Positions 44,864 to 54,590 of a stretch of DNA of 64,000 nt are shown one piece after another. Numbering within the stretch: the stretch's first letter is position 1; every line of letters starts with the position of its first letter. The notes below the pieces were generated by a model. That model had not been told where the DNA came from. It made no database searches and worked only from the letters and a program-made list of their open reading frames with translations. The DNA is from Acidobacteria bacterium 28-9 (GTDB taxonomy: Bacteria > Acidobacteriota > Blastocatellia > Pyrinomonadales > Pyrinomonadaceae), in assembly GCA_002050355.1 (NCBI GenBank), contig MWYY01000063.1, positions 1-64,000 on the forward strand. Reading direction: 5' to 3'. The translations under genes were made by a program, and so were the position numbers.

Positions 44864-46051
44864 TCAATTTTCAAATTTCGTTTGCTTCTCGCTTTCACTA
44901 ATTTTGTTTATAAAATCACGCCGAAAGTTGCCAAAGCTGCCAAGCCTGATAGCTTCTCTTACCTTTCTCATCGTGTCAAGAAAGAACGCGAGATTGTGGT
45001 GCGAAATTAAAATCGCCGCGAGCATTTCGCCGGTTTGATACAAATGCCGTATGTACGCTTTTGAATATCTTTTGCATACCGAACATGGGCAATCAAAATC
45101 GAGCGGCTCGGTGTCTTTGGCAAATTTGGCGTTGCGGATATTTAATTTTCCGCTTGAAACAAAAGCGCTTCCCGTGCGCCCGTTGCGCGTCGGCAATACG
45201 CAGTCGAACATATCTATGCCGCGATAAACGGCTTCGATTAAATCTTCCGGCGTTCCGACGCCCATCAAATATCGGGGCGAATTTTCCGGCATTTGCGGCG
45301 CAATGTTTTCAATAACGTCATACATCACGCTCTTTTCTTCACCGACACTCAAACCGCCGATTGCGTAACCGTCAAAACCGATTTCAATTGTCTTTTCTAA
45401 ACTTTCTCTTCTTAACTCCAAATGACTCGCGCCTTGTACAATCCCAAACAATGCTTGCCGCCCGCTTAAATTTTCAGCTTCCAGGAATCCTGTGTCTAAA
45501 CCCTGGTTTTGCAGTTCGTCAAAACGCTTCTTCGACCGTTGCGCCCAACGCGCCGTCAGTTCCAAACTTTTTCGGGTCGTTTCAAAATCGGCTTTTCCGG
45601 GCGCGCATTCATCGAAAACCATAACCACTTCCGAACCTAAAGCTGCCTGCACTTCCATCGAAACCTCCGGCGAGAGAAATTTTTTATCGCCGTTTATGTG
45701 CGAGCGAAACTCGACGCCTTCTTCGGAAAGTTTTCGCAAATCAGTCAGAGAAAAGACTTGAAAGCCGCCAGAATCAGTCAGCAACGAGCGATTCCAGGTC
45801 GAAAATTTATGCAAACCGCCGATCGAGCGAATAATCTCCGCACCCGGACGCAAAAATAAATGATATGTGTTTCCAAGAATTATGCGCGCATCTAATTCGT
45901 CTTCCAACCATTCAAAACGCACGCCTTTAACCGTACCTTGCGTTCCTACTGGCATAAAAACAGGCGTTTCAATCGTTGAACGCCTCGTTCGCAAAATTCC
46001 GGTTCGCGCATTTCCCTCCTGCGCCGTAACTGTCCATTCAACATTTATCAT
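44864..46051 (-). CDS. tgt: Queuine tRNA-ribosyltransferase
   Basis: This 395-residue enzyme exchanges guanine 34 for the queuine precursor in GU(N) anticodons. Motifs are TPVFMPVGTQGTVKG (about 30-44), LLTDSGGFQVFSL, the active-site stretch RYLMGVGTPEDLIEAVYRGIDMFDCVLPTRNGR, and the zinc ligands in CPCSVCKRYSKAY with a later His. Length is slightly above the usual 370-380. The start lies within a CATTTAT heptamer run, so the first residues may be repeat-derived, and the start codon is less certain. Confidence 0.95.
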   Translation of the reverse strand: MINVEWTVTAQEGNARTGILRTRRSTIETPVFMPVGTQGTVKGVRFEWLEDELDARIILGNTYHLFLRPGAEIIRSIGGLHKFSTWNRSLLTDSGGFQVFSLTDLRKLSEEGVEFRSHINGDKKFLSPEVSMEVQAALGSEVVMVFDECAPGKADFETTRKSLELTARWAQRSKKRFDELQNQGLDTGFLEAENLSGRQALFGIVQGASHLELRRESLEKTIEIGFDGYAIGGLSVGEEKSVMYDVIENIAPQMPENSPRYLMGVGTPEDLIEAVYRGIDMFDCVLPTRNGRTGSAFVSSGKLNIRNAKFAKDTEPLDFDCPCSVCKRYSKAYIRHLYQTGEMLAAILISHHNLAFFLDTMRKVREAIRLGSFGNFRRDFINKISESEKQTKFEN

Positions 46052-46083
46052 TTATCATTTATCATATACCTTTTTGTTGAATG
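46035..46083. repeat. Heptamer run and hairpin at the tgt start
   Basis: ACATTTAT CATTTAT CATTTAT CAT units run through the tgt start codon. CATTCAAC (46035-46042) pairs with GTTGAATG (46076-46083). Confidence 0.7.
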
Positions 46084-46099
46084 TTTAATGATAAATGTC

Positions 46100-47584
46100 T
46101 TATTTTTTCTTTCCCAGTAAAGCCCAAATCTGCGCTGCACCGAGAGCCGTCTCGGAAACGATTTTTCCGTCTTCGTTAATTAAAACCGCCGACGGAGTTC
46201 CGCTCATTCCGATTTCATTGGAAATTTTGCGCTCTTTGTCTAAAATCACCGGAGACTGCAAATTCAGCGAGCGATTAGCTTCGACTTCGCCATCCGAAAG
46301 CACGAGCAAATCCGGCTCGTCAGCGCCTTTGAATTGTTCCCAATCGCGCAAATCATCCAGCATACTAATGCAGTGCGAGCAGGTCGTACTCCAAAAAGTA
46401 ATCAGAGTTTTTTTGCCGAGTAAATCCTTTGAAGCGATTGTTTTATCGAAAAGGTCTGTTTGTGAAAATTCACGTAGTATTGTGCCTAATTTGGTTGCGG
46501 CGCCGTTTCCGTTGTGGATAAACAGAAAATCTGAGTCAAAATTTTCCGCTTTGATTTTCTCTACTAGTTCGCGGATAGCTTTATCGCCCGCTGCCAAATG
46601 ACTGGCAATCGTGCCGTCAGAATTGACGAACAAAGCCGTCGGCGTCCACTGCGCTCCGAAAAGTTCGGAAACTTCTCTGTCTTTTTGTAAAAGAATTTGT
46701 TTCAAATTTGCGCCCGCTAATTTGTCGAGGTTTTCCTTTGCATTGCCGCTGCTGATAAAAACGAAATTTACCTTGTCTTTGAGTTCCCTTTGCCAGGCGT
46801 CAATTTCCGGCAGCAGCGCGGCACACGGAACGCAAGTCGGGCTAACGAAAAAAAATAATATCGGTTTTGCCTGCATTAAGAGTTGTTCGAAAGCGACGCT
46901 TTTACCATTCACATCCGGCAAAATAAAATCCGGTGCAGGCGCACCTATCGGCAAGCCGTCGTGCGGATTCGACAAATTTTCACGTTCTGTTTCCGTTCGT
47001 CCTTCGTGTGATACGAGTTCCAAAATCTCAATCCGGCGCATAATCTGTGTTTGCTGCTCGGAAATCAATTTAAGAAAATAGACTGCGGCGGCAAGAAGCC
47101 CGACTGTTGCAACACTTAAAATAAAAGACATAACGTTTCCTTCCGTCGCGTCGTTTGATGAATCTAAAATGCTCGCGCCTTGATTTTCGCGTCCCTGAAG
47201 AATGAGAAAAAACGAAAGTATGGCAAAAATTCCATTGCGAATCAAACTCTTCGCGCCGACCGGTTCGGAGTGAATTTGCCCGAAGCAATGACAATCCGGC
47301 GCGTTGCCCTGCGCCATTTGGTAAAGCATTCCGCCTATAAACACTAGCAATAACAAAAAACCAAGAATTGCACCGAACCAGGCAGTCGTCGCCGGAAGCA
47401 GCAAAACTGCAATAACAATTTCCGCAAATGGCAGCAGAACCGATAACGGTTTCGCCAGATTTCCCGGCACGCCGAAGTCCTTGATCGCCTTTTCCGAGCC
47501 TTCAAGGTCGAGAAATTTCCCAATTCCCGCAACAACAAAAATCGCGGCGAGAATCAATCTGATAAAAAGTAAAAAATCATCCAT
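46100..47584 (-). CDS. MauE/DoxX-like membrane domain fused to two thioredoxin-like domains
   Basis: This 494-residue envelope protein is probably involved in thiol-disulfide exchange. Residues 1-140 form a four-helix MauE-type domain with an FLDLEGSEKAIKDFGVP loop and a DCHCFG cysteine pair. A further helix is near 160. A first redoxin/TlpA-like domain starts near 215 (GAPAPDFILPDVNG), with active site CVPC near residue 252. A second redoxin-like domain has active site CSHC near residue 400. MauE-TlpA fusions are known; a third module is less usual. It is probably co-transcribed with der upstream (17-nt gap). Confidence 0.8.
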   Translation of the reverse strand: MDDFLLFIRLILAAIFVVAGIGKFLDLEGSEKAIKDFGVPGNLAKPLSVLLPFAEIVIAVLLLPATTAWFGAILGFLLLLVFIGGMLYQMAQGNAPDCHCFGQIHSEPVGAKSLIRNGIFAILSFFLILQGRENQGASILDSSNDATEGNVMSFILSVATVGLLAAAVYFLKLISEQQTQIMRRIEILELVSHEGRTETERENLSNPHDGLPIGAPAPDFILPDVNGKSVAFEQLLMQAKPILFFFVSPTCVPCAALLPEIDAWQRELKDKVNFVFISSGNAKENLDKLAGANLKQILLQKDREVSELFGAQWTPTALFVNSDGTIASHLAAGDKAIRELVEKIKAENFDSDFLFIHNGNGAATKLGTILREFSQTDLFDKTIASKDLLGKKTLITFWSTTCSHCISMLDDLRDWEQFKGADEPDLLVLSDGEVEANRSLNLQSPVILDKERKISNEIGMSGTPSAVLINEDGKIVSETALGAAQIWALLGKKK

Positions 47585-47601
47585 TTGTTTTAATTTACCA
47601 T

Positions 47602-48957
47602 TTACCGTTTAGCACTAATTTTATGCTTTTCCTTTAACCGAATCGGCGTGGCAAAAAAATCGAACTGTTCGCGCAGACGATTTTCAATATACCGCATATA
47701 CGAAAAATGCAGTTCGGATTTTCCGCCGCCTGACGTAAAAAGAATAAACATCGGCGGACGCAGTCCGGCTTGTGTTATGTATTGAATTTTCAGACGCGAA
47801 ACTCCGCCTTTGACCGGCGCGGGCGCACCGCCGCCTTTCGGCTGCGTGATGTTGTCTTTGAAAAATTCGTTGAGTTTTGAAGTCGAAACGCGCAAATTTC
47901 TGGCTTCGTTTGCACGAGCGACGAGCGGTAGAATTTTGTCTACTCTCTGACCGTTCAGCGCCGAAATTGTAATCATCGGCGACCAATCCAAGAATTTCAT
48001 TTTTTGACGCAAATCGTCTTCAAATTCGTAGATTGTATTCGTCTCTTTTTCTTCGAGCGCATCCCATTTATTGACCGCCAATATTACAGAGCAGCCGGAT
48101 TCGACGGCGTAACCGGCGATATTGGCGTCCAGACTCGTTACGCCTTCGGTTGCGTCGATAATCATAATTGCAACATCGGCGCGCTCCAGGGCTTTTCGCG
48201 CCATAATGACGGAAAGTTTTTCCGCCATTTCGGTTGTTTTGCCTTTGCGCCTGATTCCGGCTGTGTCAATCAGCAGAAATTTCTGCTCGCCGACCGTCAA
48301 ATGCGTGTCTATCGCGTCGCGTGTGGTTCCGGCAATCGGAGAGACGATAACTCTTTCTTCACCAAGAATTTTGTTGAGCAGAGAAGATTTTCCGACGTTC
48401 GGTCGTCCGATGATGGCAAGTTTTATTTCTTCCGGCTTCTCTTCTTCGATTTCTTCTTCGCCAAAATCCAAAACTTCGAAAACTTCGTCCAGTAAATCGC
48501 CGACGCCAATTCCGTGTTCGGCAGAAACAGGTGAAAGCCCGAAACCGAATTTATAAAATTCCGCTGCTTCTTCTTCTACTTTGCGCGTTTCGGCTTTGTT
48601 TGCAGCAATAAACACCGGCTTGTCCGTGTTTCGCAAAAAAACGCCGATTTCTTCATCAAGCGGAATCGCGCCCGCGCGCGCATCAACAACCCAGATTATC
48701 GCCTGCGCTTTTTCGATGGCAAAGCCGGCTTGTTTGAAGATATTCGACGCAATTATCGCTTCGTCGTCCGGCACGATTCCGCCTGTATCGACGAGTTCAA
48801 AAGTTTTCGCTCGCCATTCCACTTCGCCGAAAATCCGGTCGCGCGTAATGCCCGGCTCGTCGCCGACAATCGATTTACGGCTTCCCGTCAAACGATTAAA
48901 AAGCGTTGATTTCCCGACATTCGGGCGCCCAATTATTGCAACCAGAGGATAATTCAT
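47602..48957 (-). CDS. der: Ribosome-assembly GTPase Der (EngA)
   Basis: This 451-residue protein has two tandem GTPase domains, needed for 50S subunit assembly. Domain 1 has GRPNVGKSTLFN at 10-21, DTGG near 57 and NKAE near 119. Domain 2 has GRPNVGKSSLLN near 187, DTAG near 234 and NKWD near 300. The KH-like C-terminal domain covers about 355-451. Length matches the family (435-490). Confidence 0.96.
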   Translation of the reverse strand: MNYPLVAIIGRPNVGKSTLFNRLTGSRKSIVGDEPGITRDRIFGEVEWRAKTFELVDTGGIVPDDEAIIASNIFKQAGFAIEKAQAIIWVVDARAGAIPLDEEIGVFLRNTDKPVFIAANKAETRKVEEEAAEFYKFGFGLSPVSAEHGIGVGDLLDEVFEVLDFGEEEIEEEKPEEIKLAIIGRPNVGKSSLLNKILGEERVIVSPIAGTTRDAIDTHLTVGEQKFLLIDTAGIRRKGKTTEMAEKLSVIMARKALERADVAIMIIDATEGVTSLDANIAGYAVESGCSVILAVNKWDALEEKETNTIYEFEDDLRQKMKFLDWSPMITISALNGQRVDKILPLVARANEARNLRVSTSKLNEFFKDNITQPKGGGAPAPVKGGVSRLKIQYITQAGLRPPMFILFTSGGGKSELHFSYMRYIENRLREQFDFFATPIRLKEKHKISAKR

Positions 48958-49076
48958 TACTTCAAAGAATAGACAAGAAACACGTTTTGTTACAAGTCGG
49001 CTAGAAATTCTTTGACTTTGAAGATTAAAATTTTTATCGTCTTAAATTAAAGTAATTTGAATGTTTGGAGAAGATT

Positions 49077-50042
49077 ATGGTGAAAAAAACTACAGAAAAC
49101 GAAATGATTTATCGGGAATTAGGCAGCACGGGAGAACGGGTTTCCGCAATCGGAGTCGGTGGTCATCATCTCGGATTAAAATCGGTGAGCGAAAAAACCG
49201 CCATTCGCATCGTTCACGAAGCGATTGAGCGCGGCATCATTTTTTTTGACAATTGTTGGGATTACAACGAAGGCAAAAGCGAAAAACGTCTAGGCAAAGC
49301 GTTGAAAAACGGGCGGCGCGAAAAAGTTTTTCTGATGACAAAAATCGACGGTCGAACGAAAAAGGTCGCTGCCAAACAAATCGACGAATCTTTGAAACGC
49401 CTAAAAACAGACTGCATCGACCTCGTTCAGCATCACGAAATCTTACGCTTTGAAGACCCGAATCGAATTTTCGACGAAAACGAAGGAGCGAATCTGGCGA
49501 TGCTCGAAGCGCAAAAAGCCGGAAAGCTCCGTTTCATCGGTTTTACCGGACACAAAGACCCGCACATTCATCTTTATATGCTCGATGTCGCACGCGAAAA
49601 ACCCTTCAGATTCGACGCTGTGCAAATGCCCGTCAATTTAATGGACGCGCATTTTCGCAGTTTTACAAATTTAGTTTTGCCTGAACTCGTCAAACAAAAA
49701 ATCGGCGTCCTCGCAATGAAAACAATGGCAAACGGAATTATTCTGAAATCAACAACCGTTACGCCGATTGAATGCCTGCATTATGCTTTGAACCAGCCGA
49801 CATCGGTCGTCATCACTGGAATCGACAGCCCGAAAATTCTCAACCAAGCCTTTGAAGCCGTCAAAACCTTTAAACCTTTAACTCAAAAAGAAACCACCGC
49901 GCTTCTGGCAAAAACCAAAGACGCGGCGATGCAGGGAAAATTTGAACCGTTCAAAACCTCTTCAATTTTCGACAGCACGGTAAAAAATCCGGCGTGGCTC
50001 GGCGACGAACCGAAACGAATTCAAAATCTGATGCAACAATAG
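49077..50042 (+). CDS. Aldo/keto reductase family oxidoreductase
   Basis: This 321-residue NAD(P)H-dependent barrel enzyme has an N-terminal YRELGSTGERVSAIGVGGHHLG. The catalytic set is consistent with the family: Asp and Tyr in NCWDYNEGKSEKRLGKAL, Lys in LMTKIDGR and His in VQHHE. The substrate is unknown. The start is ATG 49077, with TTGGAGAAG before it; a TTG four codons earlier overlaps that site. It stands alone, divergent from der and convergent with metG. Confidence 0.85.
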   Translation: MVKKTTENEMIYRELGSTGERVSAIGVGGHHLGLKSVSEKTAIRIVHEAIERGIIFFDNCWDYNEGKSEKRLGKALKNGRREKVFLMTKIDGRTKKVAAKQIDESLKRLKTDCIDLVQHHEILRFEDPNRIFDENEGANLAMLEAQKAGKLRFIGFTGHKDPHIHLYMLDVAREKPFRFDAVQMPVNLMDAHFRSFTNLVLPELVKQKIGVLAMKTMANGIILKSTTVTPIECLHYALNQPTSVVITGIDSPKILNQAFEAVKTFKPLTQKETTALLAKTKDAAMQGKFEPFKTSSIFDSTVKNPAWLGDEPKRIQNLMQQ

Positions 50043-50112
50043 TTATTAACTTTAATAAGAAGAGAATTTAACCAAATTTCAGATGATTCTTTTCATTTTA
50101 AAACCTATATGA

Positions 50113-52224
50113 TTATTTCAATCTCGCGCCGATTTTCACGTCTTCCAAAAACGTCGCAATTGCCGGTTTGTCGTCGCTGTTTTCCAAACTCGCGGCGCAA
50201 ATCATTCCGTTTGATTCCAACCCGCGCATCATTCGCGGTTTCAAATTCGCCACCACGACGACTTTGCGCCCGACGAGCGTTTCCGGCTCGTAATATTCGG
50301 CAAGTCCGGCTAAGATTTGGCGCGGTTTTTCTTCGCCCAAATCAATCTCGAAACGCAGAAGTTTATCGGCTTTCGGGATGCGTTCGGCAACTTTTATTTC
50401 GCCGACGCGCAGTTCTACTTTTAGAAAATCGTCAATGTTTATGAAGTTGTCGGTTGCCAGTTGCCCGTTATCGGATTCTTCTACCCCGGTTTTTACATTT
50501 TCAACTTTCGTTTCACTTTTTTCAGACGCCTTTGCTTCTTTACCGCCGACTGACAACTGACTGCCGATTACTGTTTTTTCAATTTCGTTCATAACTTTTA
50601 TTTTATCAATTCGCGGAAAAACGGCTTCTGTTGCGCCGATTTTCGTTTCTGCTTTTAGTTCTCCCCAAATTAGATTTTTCGGGTTTATTTTTGAAACGTC
50701 TTCGTCCAAGCCGATTTGATTGTAAATTTTCTGCGCTGCTTGCGGCATTACCGGATAAAGCAGAATCGAAAGCCAGCGCAGCGTTTCAGTCGCGCGGTAT
50801 AAGACGGCGTTTAATGTTTCCGGTTGATTTTCGTCTTTCACCAGTTCCCAGGGCTTCGCGTCGGAAATCATTTTATCAATTCGCGCAATTACGTTCCACA
50901 AAATTTCCAGCGCCTGACTAAATTCAAAACTATCAAATCGCCGAAGAAATTCATCTCGTGCATGCGTCAAAAAAGAAACCAAATCCTGCTCGTCAGCGTT
51001 TATTCCGGCGCGCTTGGCAAAAATATAATTTTCTTCTTTTATCTTGCCGTCGGGAATCGCGCCCTCTCGATATTTATTAATCATCGAAAGCGTTCGACTC
51101 GAAAGATTTCCCAAACCGCTCGCCAAATCCGCGTTCGCGCGGTCAATCAGATTTTCGTAACCGAATTTTCCGTCCTGTCCGAAAACCATTTCGCGCAAAA
51201 GAAAATATCGAAGCGCATCAATCGAAAAATGTTCGTGCAAAACTTTCGGTTCAATCACGTTGCCAAGCGTTTTCCCCATTTTGCGCCCGTCTGCGTCGAG
51301 TAACATTCCGTGCGCGAAAACGGTTTTCGGCAAATTTATCTCAGCCGCGAGCAGAAACGAAAACCAATAAATCGTATGCTGCCGCAAAATATCTTTTCCG
51401 ACAAGATGCGTCGCGCTCTGCCAGTATTTTTCAAAACCCGATTTTTCCGTGTTCTCGTAACCCAAAGCTGTAATATAATTTGAAAGTGCGTCAAGCCAGA
51501 CATACATCACGTGATTCGTGTCGTCCGGCACGGGAACACCCCAAGCCACAGATTTTTTTTCGCGCGAAATCGAAAGGTCTTGCAAACCACCTTTTATAAA
51601 AGAAACAACTTCATTTCGTCTGGCTTCGGGACGAATTAAATTGAGATTTTTTTCGATTGTTTCCAATAAAATATCAGCGTAATCGGAAAGCCGGAAAAAG
51701 TAGCTTTCTTCGGAAACTTTATCCAAAATCGTTTCGTGAATTAGACATCGCGGCGCATCTTCGCCGTCGCGCAATTCATATTCTTTTTCGGTTTTAAATT
51801 CAGCGCACGCGGCGCAAAACCATGCGTCGTAAAAACCTTTGTAAATCGTCGAATTCCCTTTCGGCGTTTTATTCTCCGATATTTTCCGCCACAAATTCTG
51901 CACGCCTTCGTAGTGAAATTTTTCGGTCGTCCGCATAAAAATATCGTAGCCGCCGTTTCCTGCATCCAACCCGAAATCAGCGAATAATCGTTTCATCTCG
52001 CCTGAAACAAAATCAACTTGTTCCTGCGGCATTCGATTATTTTTTTCCGCCGCGCGCTGAATGTTTATGCCGTGTTCGTCCGTTCCAGTGAGGAAGAATG
52101 TTTCAAAACCGCGCTGTTTTTTATAGCGATTTATTACGTCGGCAACAGTCGTCGTGTATAGATGACCGAGATGCGGCAAGCTGTTAGCGTAATAAATCGG
52201 CGTTGTGATGTAAAAAGTTTTCAT
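50113..52224 (-). CDS. metG: Methionyl-tRNA synthetase with C-terminal tRNA-binding domain
   Basis: This 703-residue class I synthetase charges tRNA-Met. The HIGH-type motif HLGHLYTTT is near residues 18-26. Zinc-site cysteines lie in CAAC (about 138-141) with a later Cys. The KMSKS-type motif is RKMGKTLGN near 315. The C-terminal EMAPII/Trbp111-like domain is at about 595-703 (VELRVGEIKVAERIPKADKL). Between the catalytic and tRNA-binding parts, about 60 residues are low-complexity and include two heptamer-repeat insertions. Confidence 0.96.
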   Translation of the reverse strand: MKTFYITTPIYYANSLPHLGHLYTTTVADVINRYKKQRGFETFFLTGTDEHGINIQRAAEKNNRMPQEQVDFVSGEMKRLFADFGLDAGNGGYDIFMRTTEKFHYEGVQNLWRKISENKTPKGNSTIYKGFYDAWFCAACAEFKTEKEYELRDGEDAPRCLIHETILDKVSEESYFFRLSDYADILLETIEKNLNLIRPEARRNEVVSFIKGGLQDLSISREKKSVAWGVPVPDDTNHVMYVWLDALSNYITALGYENTEKSGFEKYWQSATHLVGKDILRQHTIYWFSFLLAAEINLPKTVFAHGMLLDADGRKMGKTLGNVIEPKVLHEHFSIDALRYFLLREMVFGQDGKFGYENLIDRANADLASGLGNLSSRTLSMINKYREGAIPDGKIKEENYIFAKRAGINADEQDLVSFLTHARDEFLRRFDSFEFSQALEILWNVIARIDKMISDAKPWELVKDENQPETLNAVLYRATETLRWLSILLYPVMPQAAQKIYNQIGLDEDVSKINPKNLIWGELKAETKIGATEAVFPRIDKIKVMNEIEKTVIGSQLSVGGKEAKASEKSETKVENVKTGVEESDNGQLATDNFINIDDFLKVELRVGEIKVAERIPKADKLLRFEIDLGEEKPRQILAGLAEYYEPETLVGRKVVVVANLKPRMMRGLESNGMICAASLENSDDKPAIATFLEDVKIGARLK
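50446..50574 (-). repeat. Two heptamer-repeat insertions in the metG linker
   Basis: On the minus strand, 50545-50574 reads GCAGTCA GTTGTCA GTCGGCG and 50446-50477 contains GCAACTG GCAACCG ACAACTT. Both are in frame (peptides around IGSQLSVGG and NGQLATDNF) and of the same word type as the intergenic block at 21147-21316. Confidence 0.75.
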
Positions 52225-52243
52225 AAATTGTGAATCGTAAATA

Positions 52244-52293
52244 GTAAATCGTAAACCGCAAATAGTAAATTCTATTCACGATTTACGATTTAC
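52244..52293. repeat. Heptamer-repeat hairpin between metG and the M28 peptidase gene
   Basis: The 22-nt arm at 52244-52265 pairs with 52272-52293 with three mismatches. The right arm contains the same CTATTCACGATTTACGATTT word found at 4645-4664, about 47.6 kb away. Confidence 0.85.
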
Positions 52294-52307
52294 AGGTTGA
52301 CGAAAAA

Positions 52308-53957
52308 CTATTTTCGATTCGGCTGTGCCCGCGCAAACTCGTCCGCTTGTTTATAAGCGGGCAATTGTGGCACGTTTGAGGCGCGCAAACCGATTGCCAG
52401 ACTGATGTCCAACACCTGCGCCATTCCGTCAAACCGCCAATCGTCGCTGAACTCGTCCGACGGCTGATGATAATGCAGACGATTAAAATCGTTGAATAAT
52501 TTTTCGCTGAAATCTTTTGTTTTCCCGACGTAATCGTCGCCGTTTCTGATGCTCAAAGCCGGAACGCCCGTTTTTGCAAACGGAAAATGGTCGGAACGGA
52601 AAAACGAACCTTGTTCCGGGTGCGCGTCCGGCAGAAAAGTCATCGAACGCTCGCGCAAAACTTCGTTAACGAACGGCTGAAGATTCGAACGCTCTGCGCC
52701 GAGCGCGCCGTAATTGGTCGTCAAACCGTAAAAATTCCCGCCGTCAATGTTGATATTTGCCGCCGTTTTCGCAAGCGGAAAAACCGGATTATTCGCATAC
52801 CATTCCGCGCCTAAAAGACCCTGTTCTTCGGCGGTCGTGAACAGAAAAACCTGCGAGCGTTTCGGTTGCTGGTCGGCGGGGAGTTTTGTAATCGCTTCGG
52901 CAAGCGCTAAAATCTGCGCGACACCAGAAGCGTTGTCCAAAGCGCCGTTGTAAATCATGTCGCCTTTATCATTCGGGGCGCCGATCCCTAAATGGTCCCA
53001 ATGTGCTGTATAAACGACGTATTCGTCTTTCAATTTAGCGTCGCTTCCCTGCCAAACGCCGACAACGTTGTTGGAATCGAGCCGTTTGACTTCGCTGTTT
53101 ATATCAATTTTCGCGTTCAAAACTAATTTTACCGGCTTAAAATTTCTCGATTTAGCCTGCTCGCGCAACTCGTCAAGATTTTTTCCGGCTTGCGTAAAAA
53201 TTCGCCGTGCTGCATCTTCCGTCATCCACGAACGCATCTGCAAAAAAGGCGTTTTCGATTCGGGTGTTCGGGCAATATCAAACCGCCAGCTTCCGTTTGA
53301 CGTTCGCACGACGTTCCAGCCGTAACCGGCGCTTTCGGTCGTGTGAATCAGAATCACGCCCGCCGCGCCGCGTCTTGCCGCTTCTTCAAATTTATAAGTC
53401 CAGCGTCCGTAATAAGTTAAAGCCTTCGCCCCGAAAAGGTTTGGCTCGCCAGCGGTTGCCGGCGGGTCGTTGACCATCATTACTAGAATTTTGCCGCGAT
53501 AATCTCCCGCGCCGCCTTTATAATCGTTCCATTTTTGTTCGGGCGCATCAATTCCGTAACCGACATAAACAAGCTCACTATCAATGTTAATCTTTTCAGT
53601 TTGCGCGCCGGTAAAAGCAACGAAATCATCGGCAAATTTATAAGAAACCGCTCCGACATTTAGAGTCGTTTTCGGGTCGGCTTTGACGGCTACCAGCGAA
53701 ACCGGTTGAAAATACGAGCCGTTATTTCCGGGCTTAACATTAATCAATTCCAACTGGTTGGCAATATATTTCGCCGCCAGCTCGCCGCCGCGACTGCCCG
53801 GCGCACGCCCTTCAAAACCGTCGTCCGACAAAAACTTGACGGTTGATTTTAATTTCTCCTCGCTGAACAGATTCGTATATTTACCTTTCGTCTGCGCCAA
53901 AACGCTAATAGAAAAGGCGCAAATTAACGACGATATCAAGAGTATTTTCTTTTTCAT
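52308..53957 (-). CDS. Secreted M28-family zinc aminopeptidase
   Basis: This 549-residue protein has a signal peptide (LLISSLICAFSISVLAQ). A PA-type insertion domain lies at about 110-260. The M28 catalytic part follows: AHWDHLG (His and Asp ligand region, near 325), GALDNASGVAQ, TTAEEQGLLGAEWYA (the catalytic Glu pair), and a C-terminal metal His in the HYHQPSDEF region. It probably removes N-terminal residues from peptides in the periplasm or outside the cell. Confidence 0.9.
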   Translation of the reverse strand: MKKKILLISSLICAFSISVLAQTKGKYTNLFSEEKLKSTVKFLSDDGFEGRAPGSRGGELAAKYIANQLELINVKPGNNGSYFQPVSLVAVKADPKTTLNVGAVSYKFADDFVAFTGAQTEKINIDSELVYVGYGIDAPEQKWNDYKGGAGDYRGKILVMMVNDPPATAGEPNLFGAKALTYYGRWTYKFEEAARRGAAGVILIHTTESAGYGWNVVRTSNGSWRFDIARTPESKTPFLQMRSWMTEDAARRIFTQAGKNLDELREQAKSRNFKPVKLVLNAKIDINSEVKRLDSNNVVGVWQGSDAKLKDEYVVYTAHWDHLGIGAPNDKGDMIYNGALDNASGVAQILALAEAITKLPADQQPKRSQVFLFTTAEEQGLLGAEWYANNPVFPLAKTAANINIDGGNFYGLTTNYGALGAERSNLQPFVNEVLRERSMTFLPDAHPEQGSFFRSDHFPFAKTGVPALSIRNGDDYVGKTKDFSEKLFNDFNRLHYHQPSDEFSDDWRFDGMAQVLDISLAIGLRASNVPQLPAYKQADEFARAQPNRK

Positions 53958-53992
53958 AATTCATCCTTCATCCTTCATTTTTCATCCTTTAA
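53957..53992. repeat. Heptamer run between the M28 peptidase and folE
   Basis: TTCATCC TTCATCC TTCATTT TTCATCC units. The run overlaps the end of folE and supplies its stop codon. Confidence 0.75.
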
Positions 53993-54569
53993 TTAAGCTC
54001 ATTGCCTCAGCCCGCGTGCGCGCATCAGTGCGAAATCCGCCGAGAACACTTGAAGTAACCGTTTTAGCGCCCGGCTTTTTCACGCCGCGCAAGGTCATAC
54101 AAGTATGTTCGGCCTCCATCACGACCATTACGCCGAGCGGGTCAATGCCGTCGAAAAGCGTCTGCGCAATTTGCTGTGTCAGGCGTTCTTGTACTTGAAG
54201 ACGGCGCGCGAAAATTTCCGCAATCCGTGCAAGTTTTGAAAGTCCGACGATTCGCCCGTTTTTCGGAATATACGCGATATGAACTCGTCCGACAAACGGC
54301 GCGAGATGATGTTCGCATACAGATGCAATCGAAATATCTTTGACGATAACCATTTCGTCGTGCGAATCGCCCGGCAGCGCGACGATATGTTCCGCCGCAT
54401 TTTCCCACATTCCTTCCGTTAATTCCGCATAAAAATCCGCCACTCGTTCCGGAGTTTTTTGCAACCCGTCGCGGTCTGCGTCTTCACCGATGCCTTCTAA
54501 AATTAGGCGCACGCCGCGCGCGATTTTTTCCAAATCAACTTCTTTCTTTTTTCGTATCGTTTTAGCCAA
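53982..54569 (-). CDS. folE: GTP cyclohydrolase I
   Basis: This 195-residue enzyme converts GTP to 7,8-dihydroneopterin triphosphate for folate synthesis (and queuosine, given tgt nearby). Signature segments are DRDGLQKTPERVADFYAELTEG, the zinc site CEHHLAPFVGRVHIAYIP (Cys near 85 with a later Cys in EHTCMTLRG), and GLSKLARIAEIFARRLQVQE. Length matches bacterial FolE. It lies 21 nt after larC on the same strand. Confidence 0.96.
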   Translation of the reverse strand: MAKTIRKKKEVDLEKIARGVRLILEGIGEDADRDGLQKTPERVADFYAELTEGMWENAAEHIVALPGDSHDEMVIVKDISIASVCEHHLAPFVGRVHIAYIPKNGRIVGLSKLARIAEIFARRLQVQERLTQQIAQTLFDGIDPLGVMVVMEAEHTCMTLRGVKKPGAKTVTSSVLGGFRTDARTRAEAMSLIKG

Positions 54570-54590
54570 TGTTAGTTTTCCTTATAAAAT

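Noticed and set aside
52225-52307. SAM riboswitch or T-box upstream of metG
   Set aside because: The upstream sequence is only a heptamer-repeat hairpin; no T-box (TGGNACCGCG-type) or SAM-aptamer core was seen.
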